From assembly GCA_041319085.1 (NCBI GenBank), contig CP101033.1, forward strand, positions 1,824,501 through 1,888,500: a DNA stretch of 64,000 nucleotides. Direction: 5' to 3'. The notes under the pieces are model-generated. The model made no database searches. It was not told where the DNA came from and saw nothing but the letters and a program-made list of their open reading frames with translations. A program made the position numbers and the translations under genes. Of the stretch, positions 40,401 to 49,744 are shown one piece after another. This DNA comes from Aeromonas veronii. Lineage in GTDB: Bacteria; Pseudomonadota; Gammaproteobacteria; Enterobacterales; Aeromonadaceae. Numbering within the stretch: the first letter of the stretch is position 1; each line of letters begins with the position of its first letter.

Positions 40401-40560
40401 GTAGGTTGGTGCTGAGCGCAGCGAAGCCCAACATTTACCGGCGCGATTCCCTCTCCCCCCTAGGATAGGGCAGGGTGAGGGGAATGGTTTTCACTGCCCC
40501 CCTCATCCCCGGCTCTTCTCCCACAAGGGGAGAAGGGCGACGCTAGTCACCAGCCAACAT
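40401..40560. repeat. Intergenic repeat-like cluster between fbp and mfd
   Basis: Two kinds of common intergenic motif occur here: GTTGG..GAGCGCAGCGAAGC..CCAAC (about 40405-40432), and CCCTCTCCCC..GGGTGAGGGG with a second CTTCTCCC..GGGGAGAAGG pair (about 40449-40538). Both resemble dispersed extragenic repeats of gammaproteobacteria. They carry no open frame of interest. Confidence 0.55.
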
Positions 40561-40564
40561 AAAC

Positions 40565-40593
40565 AAAACGGGAGCCGATATGGCTCCCGTTTT
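40565..40593. terminator. Bidirectional terminator between fbp and mfd
   Basis: AAAACGGGAGCC and GGCTCCCGTTTT form a 12-bp stem with a 5-base loop and A/T flanks suited to both convergent genes. Confidence 0.92.
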
Positions 40594-40636
40594 AGTTGGC
40601 GTTATCTGTCGGGCTCGCCGCCAGCGTTGCAAAGCC

Positions 40637-43600
40637 TCACAGGCTATTGTTGGCCAGATCTGCCAGCAAACCATCGACCAGTTTCAGGCGCATGGCGCGA
40701 TCCTGGGTCGGCACCTGGAAACGCAGCCGGGTCGGCCCGTCCATCTTGTAGACCCTTGGCTGGCTGGAGAGCAGCTTGACCAGATAGGCCGGATTGACCT
40801 TGGTCTCTTGCGTGAAGTCCAGATAGCCGCCACGCTCGCTCATCTCCACCCGGCGAATGCCAAGGGCAGTGGCACGTTGGCGGAAGGCGGCCAGCTCCAG
40901 CAGGGTTTTGGTCGCCTCCGGCAAGAGGCCAAAGCGGTCGATCAGCTCCACTTTCAGCTCGCGAAGCTCCTGCTCGTCTGCCGCGCTGGCGATCCGCTTG
41001 TACATGGAGAGGCGCATGTTGACGTCCGGAATATAGTCATCCGGCAGCAGCGCAGGCAGGCGCAGCTCCACCTCGGTGTGCTGGCTCATCAGCTGCTCCA
41101 GCGAGGGCTCCTTGCCATTTTTCAGCGCCTCGACCGCCTGCTCCAGCATCTCCATGTAGAGGGTGAAGCCGACCGATTCGATCTGGCCGCTCTGATCGTC
41201 GCCGAGCAGTTCGCCTGCGCCTCGGATCTCCAGATCGTGGGTCGCCAGCGCAAAACCGGCGCCGAGATCTTCGAGCGAGGCGATCGCCTCCAGCCGCTTG
41301 GCCGCATCCTTGGTCATTAGCTTGGGATGGGGGGTGAGCAGGTAGGCGTAGGCCTGATGGTGGGAGCGGCCAACCCGGCCCCGCAGCTGGTGCAGCTGGG
41401 CCAGACCGAGATGATCCGCCCGATCCATGATGATGGTGTTGGCGCTCGGCACGTCGATGCCGGTCTCGATGATGGTGGTACAGACCAGCAGGTTGAAGCG
41501 CTGGTGGTAGAAGTCCGACATGATCCGCTCAAGGTCGCGCTCGCGCATCTGGCCATGGGCGATGCCGATGCGTGCCTCCGGCACCAGCTCAGCCAGATCG
41601 GCGGCGCACTTCTCGATGCTCTCCACGTCGTTGTGCAGGTAGTAAACCTGACCACCACGCTTCAATTCCCGCAGCACCGCCTCGCGCACCACCGCCGGTT
41701 CGTGCTGGCGCACGAAGGTCTTGATGGCGAGCCGCTTGGCGGGTGGGGTGGCGATGATGGAGAGATCCCGCATGCCGGACATCGCCATGTTGAGGGTGCG
41801 CGGAATGGGGGTGGCGGTGAGGGTGAGGATATCCACGTCGGCCCGCAGTGTCTTGATCTTCTCCTTCTGGCGCACCCCGAATCTGTGCTCCTCATCAACG
41901 ATGAGCAGCCCCAAGTCCTTGAAGGTGAGTTCGGAGCCGAGCAGCTTGTGGGTGCCGATGATGATATCCACCTTGCCCTCGGCCAGCTCTTTCATCACGG
42001 CATTTTGCTCTTTGGCGGAGCGGAAGCGACTCAGTACCTCGACCCGCACCGGCCAGTTGGCGAAGCGATCGCGGAAGTTGTCGTAGTGCTGCTGGGCCAG
42101 CAGGGTGGTGGGCACCAGCACGGCGACCTGCTTGCCGCCGTGCACGGCCACAAACGCCGCCCGCATCGCCACTTCGGTCTTGCCAAAACCCACGTCGCCG
42201 CACACCAGTCGGTCCATGCTCTTGGCCTGACACATATCGCCCAGCACCGCATTGATGGCGTTGAGCTGATCGTCGGTCTCCTCGAACGGGAAGCTGGCGG
42301 CAAACTGGCGATAGGCCTCTTTGTCGTGCTTGAAGGCAAAACCGTCGCGAGCGGCGCGATGAGCGTAGACATCCAGCAACTCGGCTGCCACGTCGCGCAC
42401 CTTCTCTGCCGCCTTGCGCCGCGCCTTGCTCCAAGCCTCGCCGCCGAGTTTGTGGCTGGGCGGGTTATCAGAGCCGGTGTAGCGGCTGATAAGGTGCAAA
42501 CTGGTGACCGGCACAAACAGCTTGTCGCCGCCGGCATATTCGAGGGTCAAAAACTCGGTGGGCAGGCCACCGGCATCGATAGTTTCGAGCCCCAGATAGC
42601 GGCCGACCCCGTGATCCAGATGGACCACCGGCTGACCCTGGGTCAGCTCGCCCAGGTTTCTGATCACCGCATCGGAGCTTAAGTTTTTGCTCTTCTCTCG
42701 CGCCCGTTTGCTGCGCACCTTGCCGCCCAGCAGTTCGGTCTCGGTGATCAGCGCCAATGGATCCTGACCGGCCTCCTGCCACAGGAAGCCACGCTCAAGC
42801 GGTGCAACCAGCAGGCCGTGACGATCCTGGCTCGCCATAAAGGCGCCGAGGGAGGAGAACTCCTTGGGTTGCAGCGAGATACGCGCCAGCAGATCGCCGA
42901 GCACCTCCCGCCGCCCTTCAGACTCCACCGCAAACAGGGTGCGCCCGGCAAAACCTTGCAGGAACTGGTTGAGCGCCAGCAGGGGTTGTTCCTTGCTGTG
43001 ATCGAGTTGCAGGTCGGGCAGCGCCTCGATGGGCAGATCGTGCTGACCGGCATCGCCCGCAGTGGCGGCCTCTTGCAGCCGCACCGCGCCATATTGGCCA
43101 AGGGCGGCAAAGAGCTGCTCCACCGGCAGGTAGAGCTGCGCCGGGGGTAGCAGGGGGCGGGTGTTGTCCCAACGTCTGTCTTCATAGCGCTGGCCGATGT
43201 CGTTCCAGAAACGCTGGGCGGCGGGGTAGATATCCCCCACGGTGAGCAGCAGAGTCTCTTCCGGCAGATAGTCAAACAGGCTGGCGGTCTGGTTGAAGAA
43301 GAGCGGCAGATAATATTCGATGCCAGCGGGCCAGCGCCCCTTGCTCACCTCCTGATAGACGGAGCCCTCGGCCCGCGACAGTTCGAACTGCTCGCGAAAC
43401 TGGCCGCGAAACAGCTCGATGGCCGCCTCGTCGGTGGGGAACTCCCGGGCAGGCAGCAGGCTGACCGTCTTGACCGGCTCGCTGGAGCGCTGGGTCTCCG
43501 GATCGAACGGGCGGATGGAGTCCACCTCGTCATCGAAGAAGTCGATGCGATAGGGGCTGTTGCTGCCCATCGGGAAGAGATCGAGCAGGGAGCCGCGGGC

Positions 43601-44110
43601 GGCAAATTCGCCGTGCTCCAACACCTGATCCACCGCCACGTAACCCGCTTCGGCCAGGCGGCCACGCAGCTGTTGCAGATTGAGGCGCTGACCGGCCTTC
43701 ACCATCAGGCTGTATTTGTCGAGATAGACCCGGGGGGCACAGCGCAACATCAGGGTGGAGATGGGGACGATCAACACCCCCTTGCTCATCTGCGGCAGCT
43801 TGTAGAGGGTCTCGAGCCGCTGGGAGATGATGTCCTGATGAGGGGAGAAGGTGTCGTAGGGCAGGGTCTCCCAATCCGGGAACAGCAATACCGGCGCGGA
43901 CTGATCGGCCTGCAGCTTGTTTGCCAGCAAATAGTGTAGCTCCTGCTCAAGGCGCAGGGCGCTCGGGGTATCGGCGGTGATAAGCAGTACCGGTCCCTTG
44001 GCTTCACTGGTGAGACGGGCTGCAATCAGCGAGAGGCTGCTGCCGACCAGCTGGCCGAGCGTGATCTTTTGGCCCGCTTTGGCGGGCAAGGCGGGGAGTG
44101 TCATTGGCAT
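40637..44110 (-). CDS. mfd: Transcription-repair coupling factor Mfd
   Basis: This 1157-residue ATP-driven translocase removes RNA polymerase stalled at DNA lesions and recruits UvrA. It has UvrB-like N-terminal domains, an RNA polymerase-interaction domain in the middle, helicase motors with GDVGFGKTE (Walker A, about residue 637), DEEHRFGV (about 737) and TATPIPRT, and the C-terminal TRCF domain. The length is that expected. ATG 44110 and ATG 44104 are both possible. The plzB-like gene lies 50 bases upstream on the same strand. Confidence 0.96.
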   Translation of the reverse strand: MPMTLPALPAKAGQKITLGQLVGSSLSLIAARLTSEAKGPVLLITADTPSALRLEQELHYLLANKLQADQSAPVLLFPDWETLPYDTFSPHQDIISQRLETLYKLPQMSKGVLIVPISTLMLRCAPRVYLDKYSLMVKAGQRLNLQQLRGRLAEAGYVAVDQVLEHGEFAARGSLLDLFPMGSNSPYRIDFFDDEVDSIRPFDPETQRSSEPVKTVSLLPAREFPTDEAAIELFRGQFREQFELSRAEGSVYQEVSKGRWPAGIEYYLPLFFNQTASLFDYLPEETLLLTVGDIYPAAQRFWNDIGQRYEDRRWDNTRPLLPPAQLYLPVEQLFAALGQYGAVRLQEAATAGDAGQHDLPIEALPDLQLDHSKEQPLLALNQFLQGFAGRTLFAVESEGRREVLGDLLARISLQPKEFSSLGAFMASQDRHGLLVAPLERGFLWQEAGQDPLALITETELLGGKVRSKRAREKSKNLSSDAVIRNLGELTQGQPVVHLDHGVGRYLGLETIDAGGLPTEFLTLEYAGGDKLFVPVTSLHLISRYTGSDNPPSHKLGGEAWSKARRKAAEKVRDVAAELLDVYAHRAARDGFAFKHDKEAYRQFAASFPFEETDDQLNAINAVLGDMCQAKSMDRLVCGDVGFGKTEVAMRAAFVAVHGGKQVAVLVPTTLLAQQHYDNFRDRFANWPVRVEVLSRFRSAKEQNAVMKELAEGKVDIIIGTHKLLGSELTFKDLGLLIVDEEHRFGVRQKEKIKTLRADVDILTLTATPIPRTLNMAMSGMRDLSIIATPPAKRLAIKTFVRQHEPAVVREAVLRELKRGGQVYYLHNDVESIEKCAADLAELVPEARIGIAHGQMRERDLERIMSDFYHQRFNLLVCTTIIETGIDVPSANTIIMDRADHLGLAQLHQLRGRVGRSHHQAYAYLLTPHPKLMTKDAAKRLEAIASLEDLGAGFALATHDLEIRGAGELLGDDQSGQIESVGFTLYMEMLEQAVEALKNGKEPSLEQLMSQHTEVELRLPALLPDDYIPDVNMRLSMYKRIASAADEQELRELKVELIDRFGLLPEATKTLLELAAFRQRATALGIRRVEMSERGGYLDFTQETKVNPAYLVKLLSSQPRVYKMDGPTRLRFQVPTQDRAMRLKLVDGLLADLANNSL

Positions 44111-44160
44111 GGTTCGATTCTTTTAACGTTGACGTTATCTATCGCTGACGATCGCCGTGA

Positions 44161-44736
44161 TTAGCGCTGACGCTCTTGGGCGCGCAGCTTGAGCTGTTTG
44201 GATTGTACATGCAGGCTGGCACGTACCAGCAGTTCACGGTCATCTTCGCGGATCCGCACATAGTCGAGCAGCACCTGGGTGCCATGTTCACCGCCGTCGA
44301 GCTGTTTGACCTGGCCATAGCAGTAGATGGCGGCTGCCTCTTCCCGCAGGAAGATCTTGAGGCGCACTATCTGGTGCAGGTGCGGTGCATCGCCGTGATC
44401 ATGATAGGGGTGCAGGTAGGTGAGCTGGCCGGCACTGAACCGCAGGGTGTGGAAGCGCTGCTCGGGATGGTCCTGCACGGAGAGCACATAGCCCATGATC
44501 ATGTCGATCTTGCGGGACTGCTGATTGACGATCTCGATCAGATCGTGCATCGACTCGTTCTGGTTGCGCAGCAGGCGAGTGGTCACCAGATCGATGGAGG
44601 TAATGGCCGAGGAGATCCGAAAGGGCTCCGGCAGCTCAGCGTCCAGCTCCGCCAGCGAGGGGAGGTGGAAGTCGGCCGGCATGGGGATTACATTGACCGG
44701 CGTGGCATGAGTGACGCTGAAGAACTGTTCCTGCAT
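44161..44736 (-). CDS. PilZ-like protein (PlzB-type context)
   Basis: This 191-residue cytoplasmic protein lies between mfd and lolC, the position of the PilZ gene plzB (VC1885) in Vibrio cholerae. The fold may be an N-terminal YcgR-like region followed by a beta-rich C-terminal domain, but I do not see the canonical RxxxR plus (D/N)xSxxG c-di-GMP motifs. Binding to c-di-GMP is therefore doubtful. The likely promoter region (44737-44812) is shared with divergent lolC. Confidence 0.6.
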   Translation of the reverse strand: MQEQFFSVTHATPVNVIPMPADFHLPSLAELDAELPEPFRISSAITSIDLVTTRLLRNQNESMHDLIEIVNQQSRKIDMIMGYVLSVQDHPEQRFHTLRFSAGQLTYLHPYHDHGDAPHLHQIVRLKIFLREEAAAIYCYGQVKQLDGGEHGTQVLLDYVRIREDDRELLVRASLHVQSKQLKLRAQERQR

Positions 44737-44812
44737 GGAGGCTATCCCTTGTTGTCATGGACGGTTTCCCTTTATTATCCGGTATCTTATTTTGTTGGCA
44801 ACGTACATATCC

Positions 44813-46048
44813 TTGAAGACCGGACTTTTTCAGCCCCTTTCGCTGGCCATCGGCCTGCGTTATGCAGGCTCGAAGCGCAGCAATCGCTTCGTCTCATTTA
44901 TCTCCCTGTTCTCTACCTTTGGCATCGCCATCGGGGTTGCCGCCCTGATGGTGGTCATTTCGGTGATGAACGGTTTCGAAGGACAGCTCAAGGGGCGCAT
45001 CCTCGGGGTGATCCCACATGTGGTGGTGACCAATCAGGCTGGCCGCATTGATGCAAACCCGCAAGGGCTGCCGGACTTGGTCAAATTACCCCATGTGGTC
45101 GCCTCGGCCCCCATGCTCGACAGTGAAGGGATGCTGCAAAGCCCCGGCCAGCTGACCGGGGTGAGCGTGCAGGGGATCGACCCTGCGCAGTGGCCCAAGG
45201 ATGACATTCTGCACTCCCAGATGCTGGGAGGACGCCTCGATACCCTGCAGGCCGGCCACTACCGCATCGTGCTGGGGCAGGGGGTGGCACGTCGCCTCGA
45301 TGTCTCCATCGGCGATCAGGTTCGGCTGATCCTGACCGAAGGGACCCGCTTCACCCCGTTTGGCCGGGTACCGGCCCAGCGCCTCTTTACCGTCTCCGGC
45401 ATCTTCGGGGTCGGCGCTGATGTGGATAACCAGATTGCGCTGATCGCGCTGGGGGATGCCCAGCGGCTGCTGCGCCTGCCGCCAGAAACCGTCGGTGGCA
45501 TTCGCCTCTGGCTCGATGATCCGTTTGCGGCCGACGAGGTGATCAAGACGCCGCTGCCAGATGGCCTGCTGTGGCAGGATTGGCGCCGTGAGCGGGGCGA
45601 GCTGTTCCAGGCGGTCGCCATGGAGAAGCGGATGATGGGGCTGATGCTGGTACTGATCATCGCCGTTGCGACCTTCAACATCCTCTCCGCGCTGGTGATG
45701 GTGGTGACGGACAAGGAGGGCGAAGTGGCCATCCTGCGCACCATGGGCATGAGCGAATCGGGGATCGTCAAAATCTTCATGGTACTCGGCGCATCCAGCG
45801 GGGTGATTGGCGCCCTGTTTGGCGGACTGGCGGGCCTTGCGCTCTCCTTGGGTCTCAACCCCCTGCTCAATGCGGTCGGGCTCAACCTCTATATGGCGGC
45901 GGGCGGCAGTGGCCTGCCGGTGATTGTCGAGCCGGCTCAGGTCATCACCATTTTGCTGGGTGCCGTGCTGCTGAGCTTCAGTGCCACCCTCTATCCGGCG
46001 GCCCGCGCTGCGCGGGTGAAACCGGCCGAGGCGCTGCGTTATGAGTAA
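44813..46048 (+). CDS. lolC: Lipoprotein-releasing system permease LolC
   Basis: This inner-membrane subunit (411 aa) of the LolCDE exporter passes outer-membrane lipoproteins to LolA. It has an N-terminal membrane helix, a large periplasmic domain, and three C-terminal helices (FtsX-like), with VISVMNGFEGQLK after helix one. The start is uncertain: TTG 44813 gives the expected MKTGLFQPLSLAIGLRY, near the family's MxxPLxLFIGLRY, but no ribosome site is clear and the frame is open to 44711. lolD overlaps its end by 8 bases in one possible start. Confidence 0.9.
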   Translation: MKTGLFQPLSLAIGLRYAGSKRSNRFVSFISLFSTFGIAIGVAALMVVISVMNGFEGQLKGRILGVIPHVVVTNQAGRIDANPQGLPDLVKLPHVVASAPMLDSEGMLQSPGQLTGVSVQGIDPAQWPKDDILHSQMLGGRLDTLQAGHYRIVLGQGVARRLDVSIGDQVRLILTEGTRFTPFGRVPAQRLFTVSGIFGVGADVDNQIALIALGDAQRLLRLPPETVGGIRLWLDDPFAADEVIKTPLPDGLLWQDWRRERGELFQAVAMEKRMMGLMLVLIIAVATFNILSALVMVVTDKEGEVAILRTMGMSESGIVKIFMVLGASSGVIGALFGGLAGLALSLGLNPLLNAVGLNLYMAAGGSGLPVIVEPAQVITILLGAVLLSFSATLYPAARAARVKPAEALRYE

Positions 46049-46145
46049 TGCCGTGAATAATACATCTTCTGTTGTTACCTCCGGTGCGAGTACCGGCGTT
46101 GTTACTGGTGCCTTTGTGGTCACTGGCGTAAGTGGAGCCCCTGTT
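46049..46145 (+). other. Low-complexity spacer ahead of lolD
   Basis: From ATG 46041 the frame into lolD encodes about 35 residues rich in Val, Thr, Ser and Gly (VTSGAS, GVVTGAF, VVTGVSG), made from repeats like ACYGGYG. The family-length lolD begins at 46146, so this is either a low-complexity N-terminal extension or an untranslated linker. Confidence 0.5.
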
Positions 46146-46844
46146 ATGAATGAAGCCGTATCCCGTGAACCTCTGCTGCGCTGCCAGGCGCTCAATCATG
46201 TCTATAAAGAGGGTGAGCTGGAGAATCAGGTGCTCAAGGGGATCGATCTCTGTGTCGCGCCCGGTGAAATGCTGGCGGTGGTGGGGAGCTCGGGTTCCGG
46301 CAAGACCACTTTGCTGCATCTGATGGGGGCCCTCGACAATCCATCCAGCGGCGCCGTGCTGTTCAAGGGGGAGGATATCCACCATTGGGACAGCCGTACC
46401 CAGGCTCGCTTTCGCAATCAGGAGCTGGGTTTTGTCTATCAGTTCCACCACCTGCTCTCCGAGTTCAGTGCGCTGGAAAATGCGGCTATGCCGCTGCTCA
46501 TCGGCGGTGAATCGGTAGCGGTCGCTACCGAGAAGGCGACCCGGATGCTGGGGCGGGTAGGGCTCTCCCATCGTCTAAACCACAGACCGTCTGAACTCTC
46601 CGGTGGTGAGCGCCAGCGGGTGGCCATCGCCCGTGCGCTGGTCAACGAACCGAGTCTGGTGCTGGCGGATGAGCCCACCGGCAATCTGGATCACGCCAGT
46701 GCCACCGCGGTGTACGAACTGCTGTGTGAACTGAACCGTGAACTGGGCACTGCGTTTGTGGTGGTGACCCACGATCTCAGCCTGGCGGCCAAGCTCCATC
46801 GCCGGGTCACGCTGGTGAGCGGCGTGATGGCGGAGGTTGCCTGA
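46146..46844 (+). CDS. lolD: Lipoprotein-releasing system ATPase LolD
   Basis: This ATPase (232 aa from ATG 46146) powers LolCE. Walker A is GSSGSGKTT (residues 47-55), the signature LSGGERQR, Walker B LVLADEPTGNLD. GGAG at 46134-46137 supports ATG 46146 and gives the usual length; the alternative ATG 46041 adds 35 low-complexity residues. The stop overlaps lolE (TGATG). Confidence 0.95.
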   Translation: MNEAVSREPLLRCQALNHVYKEGELENQVLKGIDLCVAPGEMLAVVGSSGSGKTTLLHLMGALDNPSSGAVLFKGEDIHHWDSRTQARFRNQELGFVYQFHHLLSEFSALENAAMPLLIGGESVAVATEKATRMLGRVGLSHRLNHRPSELSGGERQRVAIARALVNEPSLVLADEPTGNLDHASATAVYELLCELNRELGTAFVVVTHDLSLAAKLHRRVTLVSGVMAEVA

Positions 46845-48085
46845 TGTTCAAACCGCTGCCCCTTTTTCTGGGCCTGCGTTACAGCCGCTCCCGCCGTCGC
46901 AACGGGTTTATCGCTTTTATCTCTGCCTCTTCCCTGATCGGTATCGCCCTCGGGGTGATGGCGCTGATCCTGGGTCTCTCCGCCATGAACGGTTTCGAGC
47001 GTGAGCTCAAAGATCGGGTGCTCTCGGTCGTGCCGCAAGGTGAGTTGGACGCCGTCGAGCGGCCGCTGCCGGACTGGCCTCGTCTGCGCGACTACCTGCT
47101 GGCCCAGCCGGGTGTCGAGGCGGCCGCGCCGGTCATTCGCCTCAATGGCCTGCTGGAGCACGGCTCAGCCCTCAAGGGGGTGCAACTGCGCGCTGTGCTG
47201 CCCGAGCTGGAAGCCAATCTCTCCGATGCAAGCAAATACATGACGGGCCGCGGCCTGCGTGAGCTGCAGCCCGGCGAGCATGGGGTGATCCTCGGCAAGA
47301 CCATCGCCGACAAGTTGGGCGTCAAGGTGGGGGACTCGGTCGCCCTGCTGCTCCCGCAAGGGGGCGATCAGGCCGGGATCAAGAATCCCCGACGCGAAGC
47401 CCTGACCGTGGTGGGGCTGCTGGAGATCGGCGGTCAGCTCGACGGTCTGCTCGGCTTTGTACATCTGGCCGATGCGCAAGCGATCACCGGTATGGATAGC
47501 GATGTGGAGGGCTTCAGCCTGCGGGTGAGCGATGTGCTCAAGGCGCAATCCATCACGGTAGCCGCCGCGCAGCAGTTTCCCCATCACGTCTATATCCGCA
47601 GTTGGATGAACAGCCAGGGTTACCTCTATCAGGACATCCAGATGGTGCGTACCGTCATGTATGTGGTGATGCTGATGGTGGTGGCCGTCGCCTGTTTCAA
47701 CATCGTTTCCACCCTGGTGATGGCGGTGAACGAGAAGCGTAGCGAGATTGCCATCCTGAAAACCATGGGGGCGAGCCCCGGCCAGATCCGGCTCACCTTC
47801 GTTATTCAGGGGATGGTCAACGGTGTAGCCGGTGCCCTGCTTGGCGCCCTGCTGGGCGGGCTGCTCTCCAGCAAGCTGACCCAGATCCTGAGCGTTGTTG
47901 AAAAGCTCATCGGCCACCGCTTCCTCAATCCGGATATCTACTTCATCGACTTCCTGCCGACCGAGTTGCATATGCAGGATCTGCTTATCGTGACGGGTGC
48001 CGCCATCCTGATGAGTCTGGTGGCAACCCTCTATCCCGCCTGGCGGGCGAGCGGTCTGGTACCGTCCCGCGAGCTGGGTCACTGA
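46844..48085 (+). CDS. lolE: Lipoprotein-releasing system permease LolE
   Basis: This 413-aa FtsX-like membrane subunit pairs with LolC in lipoprotein release. It begins FKPLPLFLGLRYSRSRRRN and has GLSAMNGFERELKDRVLS after the first helix. Start and stop are coupled: ATG 46844 overlaps the lolD stop by one base. The operon ends at a strong terminator. Confidence 0.95.
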   Translation: MFKPLPLFLGLRYSRSRRRNGFIAFISASSLIGIALGVMALILGLSAMNGFERELKDRVLSVVPQGELDAVERPLPDWPRLRDYLLAQPGVEAAAPVIRLNGLLEHGSALKGVQLRAVLPELEANLSDASKYMTGRGLRELQPGEHGVILGKTIADKLGVKVGDSVALLLPQGGDQAGIKNPRREALTVVGLLEIGGQLDGLLGFVHLADAQAITGMDSDVEGFSLRVSDVLKAQSITVAAAQQFPHHVYIRSWMNSQGYLYQDIQMVRTVMYVVMLMVVAVACFNIVSTLVMAVNEKRSEIAILKTMGASPGQIRLTFVIQGMVNGVAGALLGALLGGLLSSKLTQILSVVEKLIGHRFLNPDIYFIDFLPTELHMQDLLIVTGAAILMSLVATLYPAWRASGLVPSRELGH

Positions 48086-48118
48086 TGCGCGGCATCTGAT
48101 CCAACGATAAAGAACGAA

Positions 48119-48158
48119 GGGCCCGCCGATGCAAACCGGCGGGCCCTGCTGTTTTCAG
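48119..48158 (+). terminator. Terminator after lolE
   Basis: GGGCCCGCCG (48119-48128) and CGGCGGGCCC (48137-48146) form a perfect 10-bp stem followed by TGCTGTTTTC. Confidence 0.88.
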
Positions 48159-48173
48159 GTCGAGTGACATGGC

Positions 48174-48776
48174 TTAGTGAGCGTTGAGCTCATCGAGCGG
48201 CAGCGAGAAGCTGGCCACGAAGGTGTCGATAAAGTAGCGCATCTCATCGCTCATCCGGGCTTCCAGCATGGCTTCGAGGCGCTTGCGAGCCGGTTCAAAC
48301 TCCCGGTTGCCTGCATTGATCTCCTCCAGACACTTGGTATAGGCGCAGAGGGTGTCGGCATCCTTGACCAGTCTGGCCAGCTCCTCATCCTGCGTGCCCG
48401 ATTGTACGCGAGAGTCGAGCAGCGGGCGAAAATCCTCCACCAGTTCCGGCGGCAGCATGGCGAGCAAGCGCTGCTCGGCGGCCAGCTCTATCTTCTTGTA
48501 CTCGCGGGCTATTTCGGGGTTGAAGTATTTGACCGGGGTGGGCAGATCGCCGGTCAGCACCTCGCTGCTGTCGTGATAGAGCGCCATTACGGCGGCACGG
48601 TCGGCATTCACGCTGCCGCCAAACAGCCGGTTTTTGATGATGCCGAGGGCATGAGCCACCATGGCCACCTGCAGGCTGTGCTCGGCGATGTTTTCCGGCT
48701 GGATGTTGCGCATCAGGGGCCAGCGGTAGATGAGTTTCATGCGGGCGAGATTGGCGAAAAAGTGGCTGGGTAACAT
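48174..48776 (-). CDS. yfbR: 5'-deoxynucleotidase YfbR
   Basis: This HD-domain phosphatase (200 aa; E. coli 199) releases deoxynucleosides from dNMPs, with a role in nucleotide homeostasis. It has [25 protein letters not shown] and the metal-binding histidines in [19 protein letters not shown]. The ATG at 48776 follows GAGG. It is convergent with lolE and lies downstream of yccF, separated by a terminator. Confidence 0.95.
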   Translation of the reverse strand: MLPSHFFANLARMKLIYRWPLMRNIQPENIAEHSLQVAMVAHALGIIKNRLFGGSVNADRAAVMALYHDSSEVLTGDLPTPVKYFNPEIAREYKKIELAAEQRLLAMLPPELVEDFRPLLDSRVQSGTQDEELARLVKDADTLCAYTKCLEEINAGNREFEPARKRLEAMLEARMSDEMRYFIDTFVASFSLPLDELNAH

Positions 48777-48798
48777 GATGGCCTCAACGAAAGAAAAT

Positions 48799-48832
48799 AG
48801 AAAAGGGCAGACCCTAGTCTGCCCTTTTTTTC
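48799..48832 (-). terminator. Terminator of yccF
   Basis: AAAAGGGCAGAC and GTCTGCCCTTTT form a 12-bp stem with a 4-base loop. On the minus strand it is followed by a T-rich tail, between yccF and yfbR. Confidence 0.88.
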
Positions 48833-48868
48833 GTTGCAGGGCAGCGTCTGCCTGCGCATTTCCCGCAG

Positions 48869-49303
48869 TTAGCGGATATAGCGGCCCGATTCCGCCTCCT
48901 GGTTGGTCACAATCATCTGGCCGATAGGAGCCAGGCTGATGAGTGCCAGCTTGAGGTGCTGGATACCGAACGGGATACCGATAATGGTCACGAAGCAGGC
49001 CAGCGCGGAAGCGATGTGGCCGATGGCCAGCCAGATACCGATCAGCACGAACCAGAGGATGTTGCCAATCAGCCCCAGAGTGCCGGTGCCGATATCGCTC
49101 TGACCGGTCATGGTCTTGCGATTGACCGCCTGCTTGCCAAACGGGAAGAAAGTAAAGATGCCGATCACGAAGCAGGCTCGTCCCCAGGGGATGCCGACCA
49201 GCGAGATAAAGCAGATAAGACCGGCTAGCCACCAGGCCAGGCCCATAAAGACACCTCCCAGTACAAACCAGAGCAGATTGAACAAGAAGCGGAAAAAGGC
49301 CAT
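48869..49303 (-). CDS. yccF: YccF family inner-membrane protein
   Basis: This 144-aa protein matches E. coli YccF, with two copies of a [19 protein letters not shown] and [16 protein letters not shown] repeat and about four hydrophobic helices. Function is unknown. GGAG eight bases upstream sets ATG 49303. The frame continues to 49381 without similarity. Confidence 0.93.
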   Translation of the reverse strand: MAFFRFLFNLLWFVLGGVFMGLAWWLAGLICFISLVGIPWGRACFVIGIFTFFPFGKQAVNRKTMTGQSDIGTGTLGLIGNILWFVLIGIWLAIGHIASALACFVTIIGIPFGIQHLKLALISLAPIGQMIVTNQEAESGRYIR

Positions 49304-49595
49304 ATGAGTGACTCCAGATACATCAATTTGGTTGCCACCATAACGAGGGAGGGGTAGGGACGCAATGGTTGATTGGCCCAATCGTCATTTGGCTGGACAA
49401 ATTAAGTCGCCGCCCGCAACGGTGGCCTGTTTTGCGGCGAAATATGGGCAACAAAGCGGCGTTCGGATGAAAAAAGGTGAGCAAACGCAAAATTATCGTC
49501 ATCGGATGGTTGAAGTCGGGTGCCTCTCTCCCCATATAAAGGGCAGTTTTGCACGAATTGTGCTTGCACGCCGCTCAATGTGGGGGATGTGTGGC
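49304..49595. other. Divergent yccF-tig spacer
   Basis: No gene is evident in this spacer. It must contain the yccF promoter on the minus strand and regulatory DNA for tig. Short open frames in it have no recognisable features. Confidence 0.5.
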
Positions 49596-49624
49596 TCGAC
49601 TCGACCAAAGTGCGCCGCTATAAT
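49596..49624 (+). promoter_or_regulatory. Promoter of tig
   Basis: TATAAT at 49619-49624 is preceded by TCGACT (49596-49601) at 17 bp, giving a strong -10 with a weak -35. Transcription near 49631 leaves a 110-base leader before tig. Confidence 0.65.
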
Positions 49625-49744
49625 GCCGCGTCATATTTTCTCATCACAAAGACATATTGTTGTCTTTATAAACAGGAAGACTCCGGGCTTTGCCCAGGGG
49701 CAATAAGGGTCAGCACACAGTGCTGAGTTGAACGAGGTAGAAGA

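Noticed and set aside
40401..40560. CRISPR array between fbp and mfd
   Set aside because: The repeats are few, unequal and not regularly spaced; they look like dispersed extragenic elements.
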